Shown here piece after piece: positions 1 through 8,539 of a stretch of 33,626 nucleotides of DNA. The first letter of the stretch is position 1. Each line of letters begins with the position of its first letter. This DNA comes from Neisseriaceae bacterium. GTDB lineage: Bacteria; Pseudomonadota; Gammaproteobacteria; Burkholderiales; Neisseriaceae. The translations under genes were made by a program, and so were the position numbers. Location of the stretch: assembly GCA_017934045.1 (NCBI GenBank), contig JAGBKK010000028.1, forward strand, positions 1-33,626. Direction: 5' to 3'. The notes under the pieces are model-generated. The model was not told where the DNA came from and did not search any database. It saw only the letters and a program-made list of their open reading frames with translations.

Positions 1-124
1 AGAATGCGAATAATACGCCCCTTGTAAAAACTTGTCAAACCTTTTTTGAAAAAAAATTCATTAAATTTTACTCTCGCTTGATTTTTAAGAATATTTTGTT
101 AGAGATAAAAATAAAATACGGAAC
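1..124. other. AT-rich intergenic DNA at window edge
   Basis: No open reading frame with a credible start and ribosome site is visible. The stretch is AT-rich with runs of A and T around 45-60 and 100-118. It may hold the promoter of a gene lying off the left edge, but no convincing -35/-10 pair stands out. Confidence 0.4.
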
Positions 125-170
125 TTTCAGGCTGCCTGAAAAGCAAAAACGCCTTTCAGGCAGCCTGAAA
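125..170. repeat. Inverted pair of DUS palindromes after suhB
   Basis: Two 17-bp copies, TTTCAGGCTGCCTGAAA at 125-141 and TTTCAGGCAGCCTGAAA at 154-170, are separated by 12 bp and can fold into one long stem. The pair begins directly beyond the suhB stop codon, the usual place for DUS pairs acting as terminators in Neisseriaceae. No clean T-run follows the stem on the minus strand, so termination is an inference. Confidence 0.75.
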
Positions 171-1013
171 TTATTTTGTCGTCCGATATTTGCCGATTGT
201 TCTTAACAAATACGCCAACGCTTTTTCGTTGCCTGCGACAATGTTGCCGCTGTCTAACCAGCCGTTTTCGCCGTCAAAATCGGTTACCAAGCCGCCTGCT
301 TCTTTGACGATAAACGCACCTGCGGCAATGTCCCACGCTTTTAAGTTGTATTCAAAAAAGCCGTCAAATCTGCCTGTGGCAACGCTGCATAAATCTAATG
401 CGGCTGAACCTTCGCGTCTGGCACCTGCGGTGTCGGCAATGACTTGTTTTAAAATGGATAAATAGTCATCAATCATCGATTGATCCACCACAGGAAAGCC
501 TGTGCCAATTAAAAATTCATTCAAATTCAATCGTTTAGAAACACGAATGCGTTTGTCGTTTAAGGTTGCTCCACTGCCCTTGCTTGCCACATATAAATCA
601 TTACGTTCAGGGGCAAACACCACGCCTTCAACAATTTTTCCTTTATGTAACAATGCCATAGAAATGGCGTATTGTGCGTGTCCGTGTAAAAAGTTGGTTG
701 TGCCGTCTAATGGGTCGATAATCCATTCGTATTCGGGCGTTTTGGTGGGTTTGTCGATTGGTTGAATGCGGATTTCATCACCGTCTTTGACGGCACGCAA
801 ATAGCCGACTTCTTCGCTGCGAATAATGTGGTTGGGGTAAGCGGTTAAAAGTTCTTCGCTTAAAATGCGTTCTGATTCACGATCGATTTCGGAAACAAAA
901 TCGTTGGCTTGTTTTTGGTCTATGGTCAGCGTTTCCAAGTGGTTGGCGGCACGCGTCATCATTTTGGCAGAGTGGCGTGCGGCACGAATGGCAATGTTTA
1001 ATATAGAAGACAT
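171..1013 (-). CDS. suhB: Inositol monophosphatase family protein SuhB
   Basis: This is a Mg-dependent phosphatase of the inositol monophosphatase family. SuhB also joins the ribosomal RNA antitermination complex in E. coli. Visible motifs are the metal-binding Glu pair in IRSEEVG (residues 67-68), WIIDPLDGTTNF with Asp100 and Asp103, and the late WDIAAG motif followed by EAGG. At 280 residues it is slightly longer than E. coli SuhB (267). The extra residues fall between the EE motif and the DPLDGT motif (about 71-95). The reading frame opens six bases earlier with TTG, but ATG at 1013 is the likelier start. It is divergent from trmJ with only about 23 bp between the starts, so the two promoters must overlap the neighbouring genes. 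A DUS pair lies just past the stop. Confidence 0.93.
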   Translation of the reverse strand: MSSILNIAIRAARHSAKMMTRAANHLETLTIDQKQANDFVSEIDRESERILSEELLTAYPNHIIRSEEVGYLRAVKDGDEIRIQPIDKPTKTPEYEWIIDPLDGTTNFLHGHAQYAISMALLHKGKIVEGVVFAPERNDLYVASKGSGATLNDKRIRVSKRLNLNEFLIGTGFPVVDQSMIDDYLSILKQVIADTAGARREGSAALDLCSVATGRFDGFFEYNLKAWDIAAGAFIVKEAGGLVTDFDGENGWLDSGNIVAGNEKALAYLLRTIGKYRTTK

Positions 1014-1036
1014 TTTCAATACTCAAATCAGGTAAA

Positions 1037-1861
1037 ATGCAGATTTTAAAATCTTTTGATTATAACGCAAAAATGGATACACTTCCGCAATCCCTGTCGC
1101 AAATTCACATTGTTTTATGCCGACCGTCTCACCCTGCGAACATTGGTGGGGCGGCAAGAGCGATGAAAACAATGGGATTATTTAATTTAACGATTGTCGC
1201 TCCGCAACTGATTGCCACGCCGATGACGCAAAATCCGCCTGAATACTTGTCCAATCAGGCGTTCAGGCTGCCTGATGAAAGTTATACGCTCGCATCTGGT
1301 GCGGTGGATATTTTGGACAACGCTCGCATTGTGCCGACATTGCAAGACGCATTAGGCGATTGTGTGGTCTCGTATGCCTTAACTTCACGCCGCCGCGAGT
1401 TGAATATTCCACCCAAAACGCCGCGTGAAGCCGTGCCTGAAATTTTATCTTTTGCAAATAAAAATCAACAAGTTGCGATTGTTTTTGGCAACGAACGCTT
1501 TGGTTTAGACATTAACGAAGTGGCATTGTGCAACCGTTTGATGACGATTAACGGTAATCCTGATTATTTTTCGCTCAATTTATCGCAAGCCGTGCAAGTG
1601 GTTGCGTACGAAATTTTTAGTCAAACTTCGTTTATAAACAATATCTTACAAACAGAAGAACAATTTGTTCCCCAAGGCGAAATTGACGGCTTGATCAGCC
1701 ATTTTGACGAAATAATGAACAAAATCGGCTTTTTTGAACGCCGCAACAGCGAACGATTATTACGCAGAATCCGCCGCATTTTCGACCGCAACGGCTTGCA
1801 AAGAGAAGAAATCGACATTTTGCGAGGCTTCCTGAAAACCGTAGGGCAGAGAACGAAATAG
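1037..1861 (+). CDS. trmJ: tRNA (cytidine/uridine-2'-O-)-methyltransferase TrmJ
   Basis: This SPOUT-class methyltransferase modifies the ribose at position 32 of tRNA. The N-terminal half has the family signature HIVLCRPSHPANIGGAARAM. The C-terminal knot region carries VFGNERFGLD and the SAM-loop stretch NPDYFSLNLSQAVQVVAYE. At 274 residues it fits the family. The start is ambiguous: ATG 1037 has a weak AGG upstream, and an in-frame ATG at 1073 lies closer to where homologues begin and would free space for a promoter next to suhB. A nearly complete DUS (1261-1274) is read in frame as FRLPDE around residues 75-80, an apparent insertion in a loop. A second DUS-like copy starts just past the stop. 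Confidence 0.92.
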   Translation: MQILKSFDYNAKMDTLPQSLSQIHIVLCRPSHPANIGGAARAMKTMGLFNLTIVAPQLIATPMTQNPPEYLSNQAFRLPDESYTLASGAVDILDNARIVPTLQDALGDCVVSYALTSRRRELNIPPKTPREAVPEILSFANKNQQVAIVFGNERFGLDINEVALCNRLMTINGNPDYFSLNLSQAVQVVAYEIFSQTSFINNILQTEEQFVPQGEIDGLISHFDEIMNKIGFFERRNSERLLRRIRRIFDRNGLQREEIDILRGFLKTVGQRTK

Positions 1862-1928
1862 TTTCCAGGCTGCCTGAAAATGATTTTGCCAATGATGATA
1901 CAAAAAACCACTTTCAGGCTGCCTGAAA
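1862..1928. repeat. Two DUS copies downstream of trmJ
   Basis: AGGCTGCCTGAA occurs at 1867-1878 in an imperfect palindrome (TTCC instead of TTTC on the left) and as a perfect TTTCAGGCTGCCTGAAA at 1912-1928. Because each unit is near-palindromic, the two could pair with one another and act as a 3' structure for trmJ. The 148 bp from 1929 to the next stop codon show no supportable gene. Confidence 0.75.
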
Positions 1929-2076
1929 GATACCACTACCAAACAGGTAGATATAAATACACCAAGGCACAGTAGCACAGAAAACGAATACATAACAAGT
2001 AAAAAAGCTATGTTTTCAAGCATAAGCCCAACGCAACAATGTGTTATATGTCCGTTTTGCAGGAGTCTTTGTAAGT

Positions 2077-2478
2077 TTATCGACATTGGTTTAATGTGGC
2101 ATCTAATGACATAATGATTTCACCTTTTCGATCCAAATAACGATATACCACGCGTTGTAAGCCTTGTTGTGCTGCTTGTGAAACTTCTGTGGTTGCACAT
2201 AACATTTGGCGTAAATCAATTTGTTGATGAATATTATTTGCCATCGTGCGGCGTTGTTGTGGCGTGGGGTCATCATCAACTTTAAATTCAATAGTCAGCG
2301 TGTTACGGCGACAATCGGCATTTTGTACCACATATTGATATTTACCCGTATTGATGGGCTTTGACTGTGCTTGTTTCAGTTGTTGTACATAATCACGCCC
2401 AACCTTGCTATTACAAAAATCATTTGCCATGATTGGTGTAGATAGTAATACGGATATTATAAAAACTAATTTTTTCAT
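2077..2478 (-). CDS. Secreted protein of unknown function
   Basis: A 133-residue protein not assigned to a family. The first 18-19 residues look like a Sec signal peptide (MKK, a hydrophobic core LVFIISVLL, then STPIMA before NDF), so the mature protein is probably periplasmic. The mature part has four cysteines (about residues 22, 56, 94 and 132) that could form disulfides, and an Arg/Gln-rich middle with DDDPTPQQRRTMANNIHQQ. A good ribosome site (AGGAG) precedes ATG 2478 by 8 bases. It lies downstream of serS on the same strand, separated by a DUS palindrome and a small GGTGGGTT hairpin, so it probably has its own promoter. It may be lineage-specific. Confidence 0.75.
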   Translation of the reverse strand: MKKLVFIISVLLSTPIMANDFCNSKVGRDYVQQLKQAQSKPINTGKYQYVVQNADCRRNTLTIEFKVDDDPTPQQRRTMANNIHQQIDLRQMLCATTEVSQAAQQGLQRVVYRYLDRKGEIIMSLDATLNQCR

Positions 2479-2497
2479 TATGCTTACTCCTATAAGG

Positions 2498-2541
2498 TTT
2501 CAGGCAGCCTGAAACGCTTGGCGGTGGGTTAAAAACCCACC
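2498..2541. repeat. DUS palindrome plus short palindrome between serS and 2077-2478
   Basis: TTTCAGGCAGCCTGAAA sits at 2498-2514, overlapping the leader of the secreted-protein gene. At 2523-2541 GGTGGGTT and AACCCACC form an 8-bp stem with a three-base loop, only 8 bp beyond the serS stop codon. This second palindrome resembles others in the window (see the GTGGGCAA family). Confidence 0.7.
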
Positions 2542-2549
2542 CTATATGA

Positions 2550-3833
2550 TTATTTCAACACCGCCAAGCCGCCCAAATACGGACGCAAAGCCTGTGGTAT
2601 ATAAATACTGCCGTCTTGTTGTTGATGATTTTCCAACACCGCAACCAGAGCCCTGCCCACTGCCACACCTGAACCGTTTAAGGTATGCACAGGGCGGTTT
2701 TTGCCGTTTTCGTCTTTGAAACGAGCTTTCATTCGCCGTGCTTGGAAGTCTTCGCAATTCGAACAACTGGAAATTTCACGATACATATTTTGTGCAGGCA
2801 CCCACACTTCCAAATCGTAAGTTTTTGCCGCCGAAAAGCCCATATCGCCTGTGCATAGCGTAATCACACGGTAAGGCAATTCCAACGCCTGCAATACGGC
2901 TTCTGCATGCCCCACCATTTCTTCCAACACTGCGTATGATTTTTCAGGCTCAACAATTTGCACCATTTCCACTTTATCAAACTGGTGCTGGCGAATTAAG
3001 CCACGCACATCTTTACCGTAACTGCCTGCTTCCGAACGAAAACACGGTGTATGAGCGGTAAGTTTAATTGGTAAGTCTTTGATATTCAAAACTTTTTCAC
3101 GAACGGAATTGGTCAGCGTAATTTCCGCTGTGGAAATTAAATACTGTTCCTTATCGTTCTCTTCGCCGCCACACACCACGCGATACATATCTTCGGCGAA
3201 TTTTGGCAACTGTCCTGTGCCATACAAAATTTCAGGATTGACAATATACGGCGTGTAATGCTCGGTATAGCCGTGTTGCGTGGTGTGTATATCCAACATC
3301 ATTTGAGCCAATGCACGGTGTAAGCGTGCGACTGCCCCTTTCATCACCGTAAATCTTGCTCCTGCGAGTGCCGCTCCTGCGTCTGTATCCAAGCCCAAAG
3401 GCTTGCCTAAATCAATATGGTCTTTAATTTCAAAGTCATACGATTTTGGCGAACCCACTTTACGCACTTCTACATTTTCCGTTTCGTCTTTGCCCACTGG
3501 CACAGAAGAATGTGGCAGATTCGGAATAGACAACAAAATATTGTCTAATTGATTTTGTAACTCATTGTTTTCTTTTTCTAATTTGGCTAATTCATCGCCT
3601 AAATGGGCAACTTCTGCCATAATCTGCGTGGTGTCCTGACCTTGTTTTTTCAAGATACCAATTTGCTTGGAAGTGGCGTTGCGTTTGGCTTGCAACTCTT
3701 GCATCGCGGTTTGTTTTTCACGCCGTAGCGTTTCAATCGCAGTAAATTGTTGCGTATCCAAATCGAAACCACGCGTTTTTAAGCGTTGGCAAACTGTTTC
3801 TAAATCGCTGCGTAATAGTTGAATATCTAACAT
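2550..3833 (-). CDS. serS: Seryl-tRNA synthetase
   Basis: This enzyme charges tRNA-Ser with serine in the cytoplasm. The 427 residues match the usual bacterial length. The N-terminal third (about 30-105) is the long antiparallel coiled coil that grips the tRNA variable arm. The class II core follows, with motif 2 around [32 protein letters not shown] and motif 3 near the end as [20 protein letters not shown]. The start at ATG 3833 gives the canonical [10 protein letters not shown] beginning. The ribosome site is weak. The 173 bp upstream hold two DUS copies and the leader of a divergent lipoprotein gene. Confidence 0.97.
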   Translation of the reverse strand: MLDIQLLRSDLETVCQRLKTRGFDLDTQQFTAIETLRREKQTAMQELQAKRNATSKQIGILKKQGQDTTQIMAEVAHLGDELAKLEKENNELQNQLDNILLSIPNLPHSSVPVGKDETENVEVRKVGSPKSYDFEIKDHIDLGKPLGLDTDAGAALAGARFTVMKGAVARLHRALAQMMLDIHTTQHGYTEHYTPYIVNPEILYGTGQLPKFAEDMYRVVCGGEENDKEQYLISTAEITLTNSVREKVLNIKDLPIKLTAHTPCFRSEAGSYGKDVRGLIRQHQFDKVEMVQIVEPEKSYAVLEEMVGHAEAVLQALELPYRVITLCTGDMGFSAAKTYDLEVWVPAQNMYREISSCSNCEDFQARRMKARFKDENGKNRPVHTLNGSGVAVGRALVAVLENHQQQDGSIYIPQALRPYLGGLAVLK

Positions 3834-3886
3834 TTTGAATATTCCATTCTTAAAAAGGGGGTATTTTAATGCTTTTTTAGTGGTTT

Positions 3887-3965
3887 AGGCTGCCTGAAAA
3901 AAATTAAGCAGTAATTCAGTTTGTCCTTGCATACTGCAATCTAATGATTTTTCAGGCTGCCTGAA
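3887..3965. repeat. Two DUS copies between serS and the lipoprotein gene
   Basis: AGGCTGCCTGAA occurs at 3887-3898 without its left TTTC flank, and a full TTTCAGGCTGCCTGAAA at 3949-3965. Both lie in the divergent promoter region. No clear sigma-70 pair could be placed with confidence. Confidence 0.7.
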
Positions 3966-4006
3966 AGATATTTTTTGAAAACTCTTCATAGAGAAAGGAA
4001 ACAACA

Positions 4007-4417
4007 ATGCGTTCATCAATCAAAAAAATGATTACCACAACCGCCATTGGGGTATTTGCTTTGTCAGGCTTAACTGCTTGTGTGGTGTCTAATGATCCTT
4101 ATGTGAATACCGCTGCCACTGCTGCTGTAACGGCTGGTGCAGTGGGTATGTTGCTGTATGCGGTTAATGACGGTTATTACTACGACCAAGATTACAACCG
4201 TATGCCACGCAATTATCGTCCAGCACAAAATGTGCAAGTCGTGCGTGTGAATAATATTCACGAATATCGCCGCTCTCACCCACGCCCAACGGTTGTTCAT
4301 CATCATCACACACAACAAGCACCACAATATCGGCAAAATCGTCCTGCACGAACACCTGAACATGTTTGGCGAAACGATAATGCACATCGTCCAACACCTG
4401 TGCGACATCATCGTTAG
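4007..4417 (+). CDS. Small histidine-rich lipoprotein
   Basis: A 136-residue protein of unknown function. A signal peptide ends in a lipobox LSGLTAC (Cys about 25), so it should be lipidated and anchored in a membrane facing the periplasm. An Ala/Gly-rich hydrophobic stretch (about 37-53, AATAAVTAGAVGMLLYAV) follows, then a Tyr-rich segment and a tail rich in His, Pro and Arg, including VVHHHHTQQ and a final RHHR. The His clusters could bind metal ions, but nothing in the context proves it. ATG 4007 is preceded by AAAGGAAACAACA, a good ribosome site. A rho-independent terminator follows immediately. Confidence 0.8.
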   Translation: MRSSIKKMITTTAIGVFALSGLTACVVSNDPYVNTAATAAVTAGAVGMLLYAVNDGYYYDQDYNRMPRNYRPAQNVQVVRVNNIHEYRRSHPRPTVVHHHHTQQAPQYRQNRPARTPEHVWRNDNAHRPTPVRHHR

Positions 4418-4424
4418 CCAATAT

Positions 4425-4454
4425 AATCCCAATGAAATTCATTGGGATTTTTTT
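4425..4454 (+). terminator. Rho-independent terminator of the lipoprotein gene
   Basis: AATCCCAATGAA and its complement TTCATTGGGATT form a 12-bp stem with almost no loop, followed by a run of T (4448-4454). It starts 7 bp after the stop codon at 4417. Confidence 0.85.
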
Positions 4455-4461
4455 CTCCCAT

Positions 4462-4488
4462 AAAAAACGCCACATTTCTGTGGCGTTT
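4462..4488 (-). terminator. Rho-independent terminator of ihfB
   Basis: AAACGCCACA and TGTGGCGTTT form a 10-bp stem with a TTTC loop (4465-4488), followed on the minus strand by T residues corresponding to A's at 4462-4467. It lies about 20 bp past the ihfB stop and back-to-back with the plus-strand terminator of the converging gene. Confidence 0.8.
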
Positions 4489-4507
4489 GTTTTAGCGTAC
4501 AAAACCC

Positions 4508-4810
4508 TTATTTAGCAGACGCATCAACGCGGTCGCGGAGTTCTTTGCCTGCTTTGAAATGGGGAACATTTTTGGCTGGTACTTTGACGCTTTCGCCTGT
4601 TTTGGGGTTGCGACCTACGCGTGCATCGCGTTTTTTCAAGTCGAAACTACCAAAGCCACGAATTTCAATGCGGTCGCCTTTGGATAAAGAACGAACCATG
4701 CTGTCAGAAATGATTTTGACGCTTTTGTTGATGTCTTTGGCAGAAATGGTTCTGCCGCCTAATTCGGTGTAGCGTTCAACTAAACGCCCCATTAAATCGG
4801 ATTTTGTCAT
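4508..4810 (-). CDS. ihfB: Integration host factor subunit beta
   Basis: This DNA-bending nucleoid protein of the HU/IHF family would pair with an alpha subunit encoded elsewhere. The 100 residues start [14 protein letters not shown]. The DNA-contacting arm has the family signature [29 protein letters not shown], typical of IHF-beta. It follows rpsA on the same strand with a 19-bp gap, the order cmk-rpsA-ihfB known from E. coli and Neisseria. ATG 4810 has its own ribosome site (AGGGGATCTCTT), suggesting abundant independent translation. A terminator closes the operon. Confidence 0.96.
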   Translation of the reverse strand: MTKSDLMGRLVERYTELGGRTISAKDINKSVKIISDSMVRSLSKGDRIEIRGFGSFDLKKRDARVGRNPKTGESVKVPAKNVPHFKAGKELRDRVDASAK

Positions 4811-4829
4811 AAGAGATCCCCTATTTTGG

Positions 4830-6518
4830 TTACGCTTCTTCGTCTTGAACGCTACTTAATTTGGCTTTCAAGAGATCGCCTAAACTGGTTGTTCCTGCAT
4901 TCACATTACTGTTAGCAGAAACGGCTTTCAACGCTTCGCTTTGTTCTTTCGCGTCTTTGGCTTTAATCGACAGGCTAATACCACGATTTTTGCGATCTAC
5001 CGCAATAATCACGGCTTCCACTTCATCACCTTCTTTCAGGTGATTACGCACATCTTCCACACGGTCGCGGGAAATTTCAGACGCACGCAAATAGCCTTCC
5101 ACATCTTCTGCCAATTCAATCGTTGCCCCTTTGGCATCGACTGCTTTAACAACGCCTTTAACAATCGCACCTTTGTCGTTGGTGCTGATGAAGTTACCGA
5201 ATGGGTCGCCTTCTAATTGTTTAATGCCCAAAGAAATGCGTTCTTTTTCAATGTCGATAGCAATGATAACCGCTTCAACTTCATCGCCTTTTTTGTATTT
5301 ACGAACGGCTTCTTCGCCATTTTCCGTCCAAGACAAATCAGACAAATGAACCAAACCATCAATGCCGCCGTCCAAGCCGATGAAAATACCAAAATCAGTG
5401 ATGGATTTAATCGCACCCTTGATTTTATCGCCTTTACTGTGGCTTGCAGCAAATTCTTCCCAAGGATTAGGCTGACATTGTTTCATACCCAAAGAGATAC
5501 GGCGGCGGTCTTCGTCAATTTCCAAAATCATTACTTCGACTTCATCGCCTAATTGTACCACTTTGCTGGGGTGAACATTTTTGTTTGTCCAGTCCATTTC
5601 AGAAACATGCACCAAGCCTTCGATGCCTTGTTCAATTTCCACAAACGCACCGTAGTCGGTTAAGTTAGACACTTTACCGAACAAGCGAGTTTGTACAGGA
5701 TAACGGCGTGCTAAATCCACCCACGGATCATCGCCCAACTGTTTCAAGCCCAAAGACACACGCGATTTTTCTTGGTCGAATTTCAAGACTTTGGCTTCCA
5801 CTTCTTGACCCACTTCCAACACTTCGGACGGGTGTTTCACGCGTCGCCAAGCCAAATCGGTAATGTGCAACAAGCCGTCAATGCCGCCCAAATCAACGAA
5901 TGCACCGTAATCGGTGATGTTTTTGATTAAGCCTTTAACGATTGAACCTTCTTGCAAGCGTTCCATTAAGGCTTCGCGTTCTTCGCCCAAGGTTTCTTCC
6001 AACACGGCACGGCGAGAAACCACCACATTGTTGCGTTTTTTGTCTAATTTAATGACTTTAAATTCAATTTCTTTGCCTTCGTAGGCAGAAGTATCTTTAA
6101 TCGGACGAACATCAATCAAAGAGCCTGGCAAGAAAGCACGAATGCTGTTGATTAACACCGTCAAGCCGCCTTTAACGCGACCGCTGATTAAGCCTGATAA
6201 GATTTCACCACTTTCCATAGCTTCTTCCAAAGCCACCCAGTCTTGGGCACGTTTGGCTTTTTCGCGAGAAAGTTTGGTTTCGCCGAAACCATTTTCAATG
6301 GATTCAATGGTTACGGTAACAAAATCGCCGACTTTAACTTCTAATTCACCGTTATTGTTTTTGAATTCAGCCACATCAATTAAGGCTTCGGATTTCAAAC
6401 CAGCATTCACGGTTACGAAGTTGTTGTCGATATTCAAAACTTCGGCGGTAATCACTTCGCCGACAGTCATTTCTTGGGTTGCGGAATATTCTTCCAGAAG
6501 TTGTGCAAAATTTTCCAT
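4830..6518 (-). CDS. rpsA: 30S ribosomal protein S1
   Basis: S1 is the large RNA-binding protein that brings mRNAs with weak ribosome sites to the 30S subunit. The 562 residues (E. coli 557) contain six S1/OB repeats. The later ones show [43 protein letters not shown] and [22 protein letters not shown]. The frame is open further upstream to 6590, but ATG 6518 gives the conserved start [13 protein letters not shown], and the upstream part is leader. No good Shine-Dalgarno sequence precedes 6518 (it is TTTTTGTTTTTT), as in other rpsA leaders where structure and autoregulation set translation. It lies between cmk and ihfB, with a DUS hairpin and leader of over 200 bp separating it from cmk. Confidence 0.97.
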   Translation of the reverse strand: MENFAQLLEEYSATQEMTVGEVITAEVLNIDNNFVTVNAGLKSEALIDVAEFKNNNGELEVKVGDFVTVTIESIENGFGETKLSREKAKRAQDWVALEEAMESGEILSGLISGRVKGGLTVLINSIRAFLPGSLIDVRPIKDTSAYEGKEIEFKVIKLDKKRNNVVVSRRAVLEETLGEEREALMERLQEGSIVKGLIKNITDYGAFVDLGGIDGLLHITDLAWRRVKHPSEVLEVGQEVEAKVLKFDQEKSRVSLGLKQLGDDPWVDLARRYPVQTRLFGKVSNLTDYGAFVEIEQGIEGLVHVSEMDWTNKNVHPSKVVQLGDEVEVMILEIDEDRRRISLGMKQCQPNPWEEFAASHSKGDKIKGAIKSITDFGIFIGLDGGIDGLVHLSDLSWTENGEEAVRKYKKGDEVEAVIIAIDIEKERISLGIKQLEGDPFGNFISTNDKGAIVKGVVKAVDAKGATIELAEDVEGYLRASEISRDRVEDVRNHLKEGDEVEAVIIAVDRKNRGISLSIKAKDAKEQSEALKAVSANSNVNAGTTSLGDLLKAKLSSVQDEEA

Positions 6519-6600
6519 AAAAAACAAAAATCTAATTAAGCGTGAAACAGGCAACGCTTGGGGGTTAAGGTTATCAAAAAATCCACCCACCTGTTTCGAG
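6519..6600 (-). promoter_or_regulatory. Structured rpsA leader
   Basis: Immediately upstream of the rpsA start, 8-bp complementary segments GAAACAGG (6544-6551) and CCTGTTTC (6590-6597) enclose a region with a G-run and a CCACCC stretch that can also pair partly. With the poor Shine-Dalgarno region this fits the structured, autoregulated rpsA leaders known in gamma-proteobacteria. The regulatory role here is inferred from that family and from visible pairing only. Confidence 0.4.
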
Positions 6601-6614
6601 TGGATTACGCGGTT

Positions 6615-6644
6615 TTTCAGGCAGCCTGAAAAAGGCTGCCTGAA
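6615..6644. repeat. Tight inverted DUS pair between cmk and rpsA
   Basis: TTTCAGGCAGCCTGAAA (6615-6631) runs straight into AGGCTGCCTGAA (6633-6644), giving a stem of about 11 bp with a short A-rich loop. Another single copy lies at 6709-6725, just past the cmk stop. There is no T-run after the stem in the operon direction, so it need not stop transcription from cmk into rpsA. Confidence 0.75.
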
Positions 6645-6736
6645 TGATAAAAAAAACGGTGCATTATATCTTATTTTTTGATTTATGGGAATTTTTTAAA
6701 AACAAAAGTTTCAGGCTGCCTGAAAGTTAATTGCGA

Positions 6737-7396
6737 TTATTTTTCCACTTGCCGATATAAATCCAAAACTTTTGCCACCGTTTCATCAATGGTTAAGTGA
6801 GAAGAATCAATTAAATAAGCATCTTCTGCTTGTTTGAGTGGTGCAATAGCACGGTTTTTGTCTTTTTCGTCGCGTTGTTCAATGTCAGACAGAATTTGTT
6901 GAAATTCAGAAGTATCCAAAGCAACGCCTAATTGTTTAGCACGCCGTTCGGCTCGAATTTGTGCGGTTGCGGTTAAGAAAATTTTTAATACGGCATTAGG
7001 AAAAACCACGGTTGCCATATCACGACCGTCTGCGACCAAGCCTTGTGATTTGGCAAAATCGCGTTGGCGTTGCAATAAGGCGGCGCGAACTTTGGGCAGT
7101 GCCGCAATTTGACTGGCAAGCAAGCTGATTTCTTCGCTGCGAATTTTGCCTGCCACATTGTTGCCATTCAAAAAAATATCGCCATGATGAAACATCACAG
7201 GCAAATGCGTGGCTAAATCTGCCACAGCGTCTTCCTTTTCAGGAGAAACGCCTTGTTGCGTCATATATAAAGCGGTTAAACGATATAACGCGCCTGAATC
7301 CAAATATGCCCAACCTAATGTTTCAGCCACGCGTGCCGCAACCGTTCCTTTACCAGACGCTGATGGTCCATCAATCGCAATTACTGGATATACCAT
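6737..7396 (-). CDS. cmk: Cytidylate kinase
   Basis: Transfers phosphate from ATP to CMP or dCMP in pyrimidine nucleotide recycling. The P-loop AIDGPSASGKGT is at residues 7-18, followed by YLDSGALYR, which binds the nucleotide base region, and DGRDMATVVFPNA in the middle. The 219 residues match the family. AGGAAAC precedes ATG 7396. It is first in the cmk-rpsA-ihfB gene order. A pair of DUS copies (7417-7468) lies upstream. Confidence 0.96.
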   Translation of the reverse strand: MVYPVIAIDGPSASGKGTVAARVAETLGWAYLDSGALYRLTALYMTQQGVSPEKEDAVADLATHLPVMFHHGDIFLNGNNVAGKIRSEEISLLASQIAALPKVRAALLQRQRDFAKSQGLVADGRDMATVVFPNAVLKIFLTATAQIRAERRAKQLGVALDTSEFQQILSDIEQRDEKDKNRAIAPLKQAEDAYLIDSSHLTIDETVAKVLDLYRQVEK

Positions 7397-7416
7397 AATG
7401 TGTTTCCTATTTCATA

Positions 7417-7468
7417 TTTCAGGCAGCCTGAACGCATTTATTTTACAGGGTTTTCAGGCTGCCTGAAA
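7417..7468. repeat. Inverted DUS pair upstream of cmk
   Basis: TTTCAGGCAGCCTGAA at 7417-7432 and TTTCAGGCTGCCTGAAA at 7452-7468 face each other across about 20 bp and could form a hairpin between yhbY and cmk, both on the minus strand. No T-run follows. Confidence 0.75.
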
Positions 7469-7520
7469 AGAGTTTTTGCGTTGTCATTATTTTGGATTTG
7501 CCACGATTAAGATGTTTATT

Positions 7521-7802
7521 TTATTCTTCATTCTTCCGCCATAAAATAATCAATTTGCCCGAATGTGCCACTAATTGTGCGTTTAAGCGTTCGCAAAATG
7601 TTTGTGCAAATTCAATTCGTTCTTTTCTATCGTCATTACGCACACGAATTTTGATAAGTTCGTGAGCTTTTAAGGCAATATCCGCTTCACGCACCACTGC
7701 GTCTGTTAAACCGTTTTGTCCAATAATCACCACAGGTTTTAAGGCGTGTGCTTGTGCTTTTAAGGCTTGGCGTTGTTTGGGGCTTAAAGTTTGTTGGTTC
7801 AT
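7521..7802 (-). CDS. yhbY: YhbY-family ribosome assembly RNA-binding protein
   Basis: A 93-residue CRS1/YhbY (CRM) domain protein associated with assembling 50S subunits. Family hallmarks are LSPKQRQALKAQAHALKPVVIIGQNGLT at the start, with the GQNG loop that binds RNA, and HELIKIRV in the middle. ATG 7802 begins MNQQTLSPKQ, in line with homologues. It is divergent from rlmE, another 50S-assembly gene; the same pairing (yhbY divergent from rlmE/ftsJ) occurs in many proteobacteria. Confidence 0.94.
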   Translation of the reverse strand: MNQQTLSPKQRQALKAQAHALKPVVIIGQNGLTDAVVREADIALKAHELIKIRVRNDDRKERIEFAQTFCERLNAQLVAHSGKLIILWRKNEE

Positions 7803-7857
7803 TTACAATACAATTTCATTAAAATACGCTATTTTACTCGCAGTTCATTTACAATAT
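7797..7857. promoter_or_regulatory. Direct repeat in the yhbY/rlmE divergent promoter region
   Basis: GTTCATTTACAATA occurs at 7797-7810 and again at 7843-7856, 46 bp apart. The first copy overlaps the yhbY start codon. The second may contain an rlmE -10-like TACAAT. It may be an operator or simply a small duplication. Confidence 0.35.
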
Positions 7858-7900
7858 GCGGTTTATTTTATCTTTCAGGCTGCCTGAAAATTATATTCAA

Positions 7901-8539
7901 ATGAGTAATCCGCCCAAAAAAAACCGCTCCAAAACTTCACAAGCGTGGCTCAATGAGCATGTCAATGACCCTTTTGTGCATTTGGCACAAAAAGAAGGTT
8001 ACCGTGCCAGAGCCGCTTATAAGTTATTAGAAATCAACGAAAAATACAATTTATTGCGTCCGAATATGACCATTGTCGATTTGGGTTCGGCACCAGGTTC
8101 ATGGTCGCAAGTGGTGGCAAGAAAATTAGGCAAATCGGCAACAGTGTTTGCGTTAGATATTCTGCCGATGGACGAAATTGACGGCGTAACATTTATTCAA
8201 GGTGATTTTCGTGAAGACGCTGTTTTGCAACAATTAGAAAACGCCGTGGGCGAAAACGCGGTTGATTTGGTGATTTCCGACATTGCCCCCAATATGAGCG
8301 GCAACACGGTAACCGACCAAGCGAAAAGTTTTTATCTCTCTGATTTGGCTTTGGACTTTGCCCGCAACCATTTGAAAGACGGCGGCGATTTTTTAATCAA
8401 AGTGTTTCAGGGTGCAGGTTTTAACGAATATATACGAGCGTTAAAATCGTCCTTTGCCAAAACCATATCGGTCAAACCCAAAGCATCAAGAGGGCGTTCA
8501 AACGAAATTTATTTATTGGGGCGTGGCTTTATCCGTTAA
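7901..8539 (+). CDS. rlmE: 23S rRNA (uridine-2552 2'-O) methyltransferase RlmE
   Basis: Methylates U2552 of 23S rRNA late in 50S assembly. The Rossmann core shows the SAM motif VDLGSAPGSWSQV and the catalytic Asp in DLVISDIAPNMSGN, with the Lys of FLIKVFQGAGF completing the K-D-K-E set. ATG 7901 begins MSNPPKKNRSKTSQAWLNEH, in line with Neisseria homologues. The frame stays open back to 7856, but that extension is a DUS (7873-7889) read through as FRLPEN and is not likely to be translated. The protein has 212 residues. It is divergent from yhbY. Confidence 0.95.
   Translation: MSNPPKKNRSKTSQAWLNEHVNDPFVHLAQKEGYRARAAYKLLEINEKYNLLRPNMTIVDLGSAPGSWSQVVARKLGKSATVFALDILPMDEIDGVTFIQGDFREDAVLQQLENAVGENAVDLVISDIAPNMSGNTVTDQAKSFYLSDLALDFARNHLKDGGDFLIKVFQGAGFNEYIRALKSSFAKTISVKPKASRGRSNEIYLLGRGFIR

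Noticed and set aside
1760-2086. 108-codon minus-strand frame overlapping trmJ
   Set aside because: It runs antisense to trmJ and through a DUS pair, has no ribosome site and gives an unremarkable peptide.
4164-4502. 112-codon minus-strand frame antisense to the lipoprotein gene
   Set aside because: It crosses two terminators, and its composition mirrors the His/Pro codons of the real gene.
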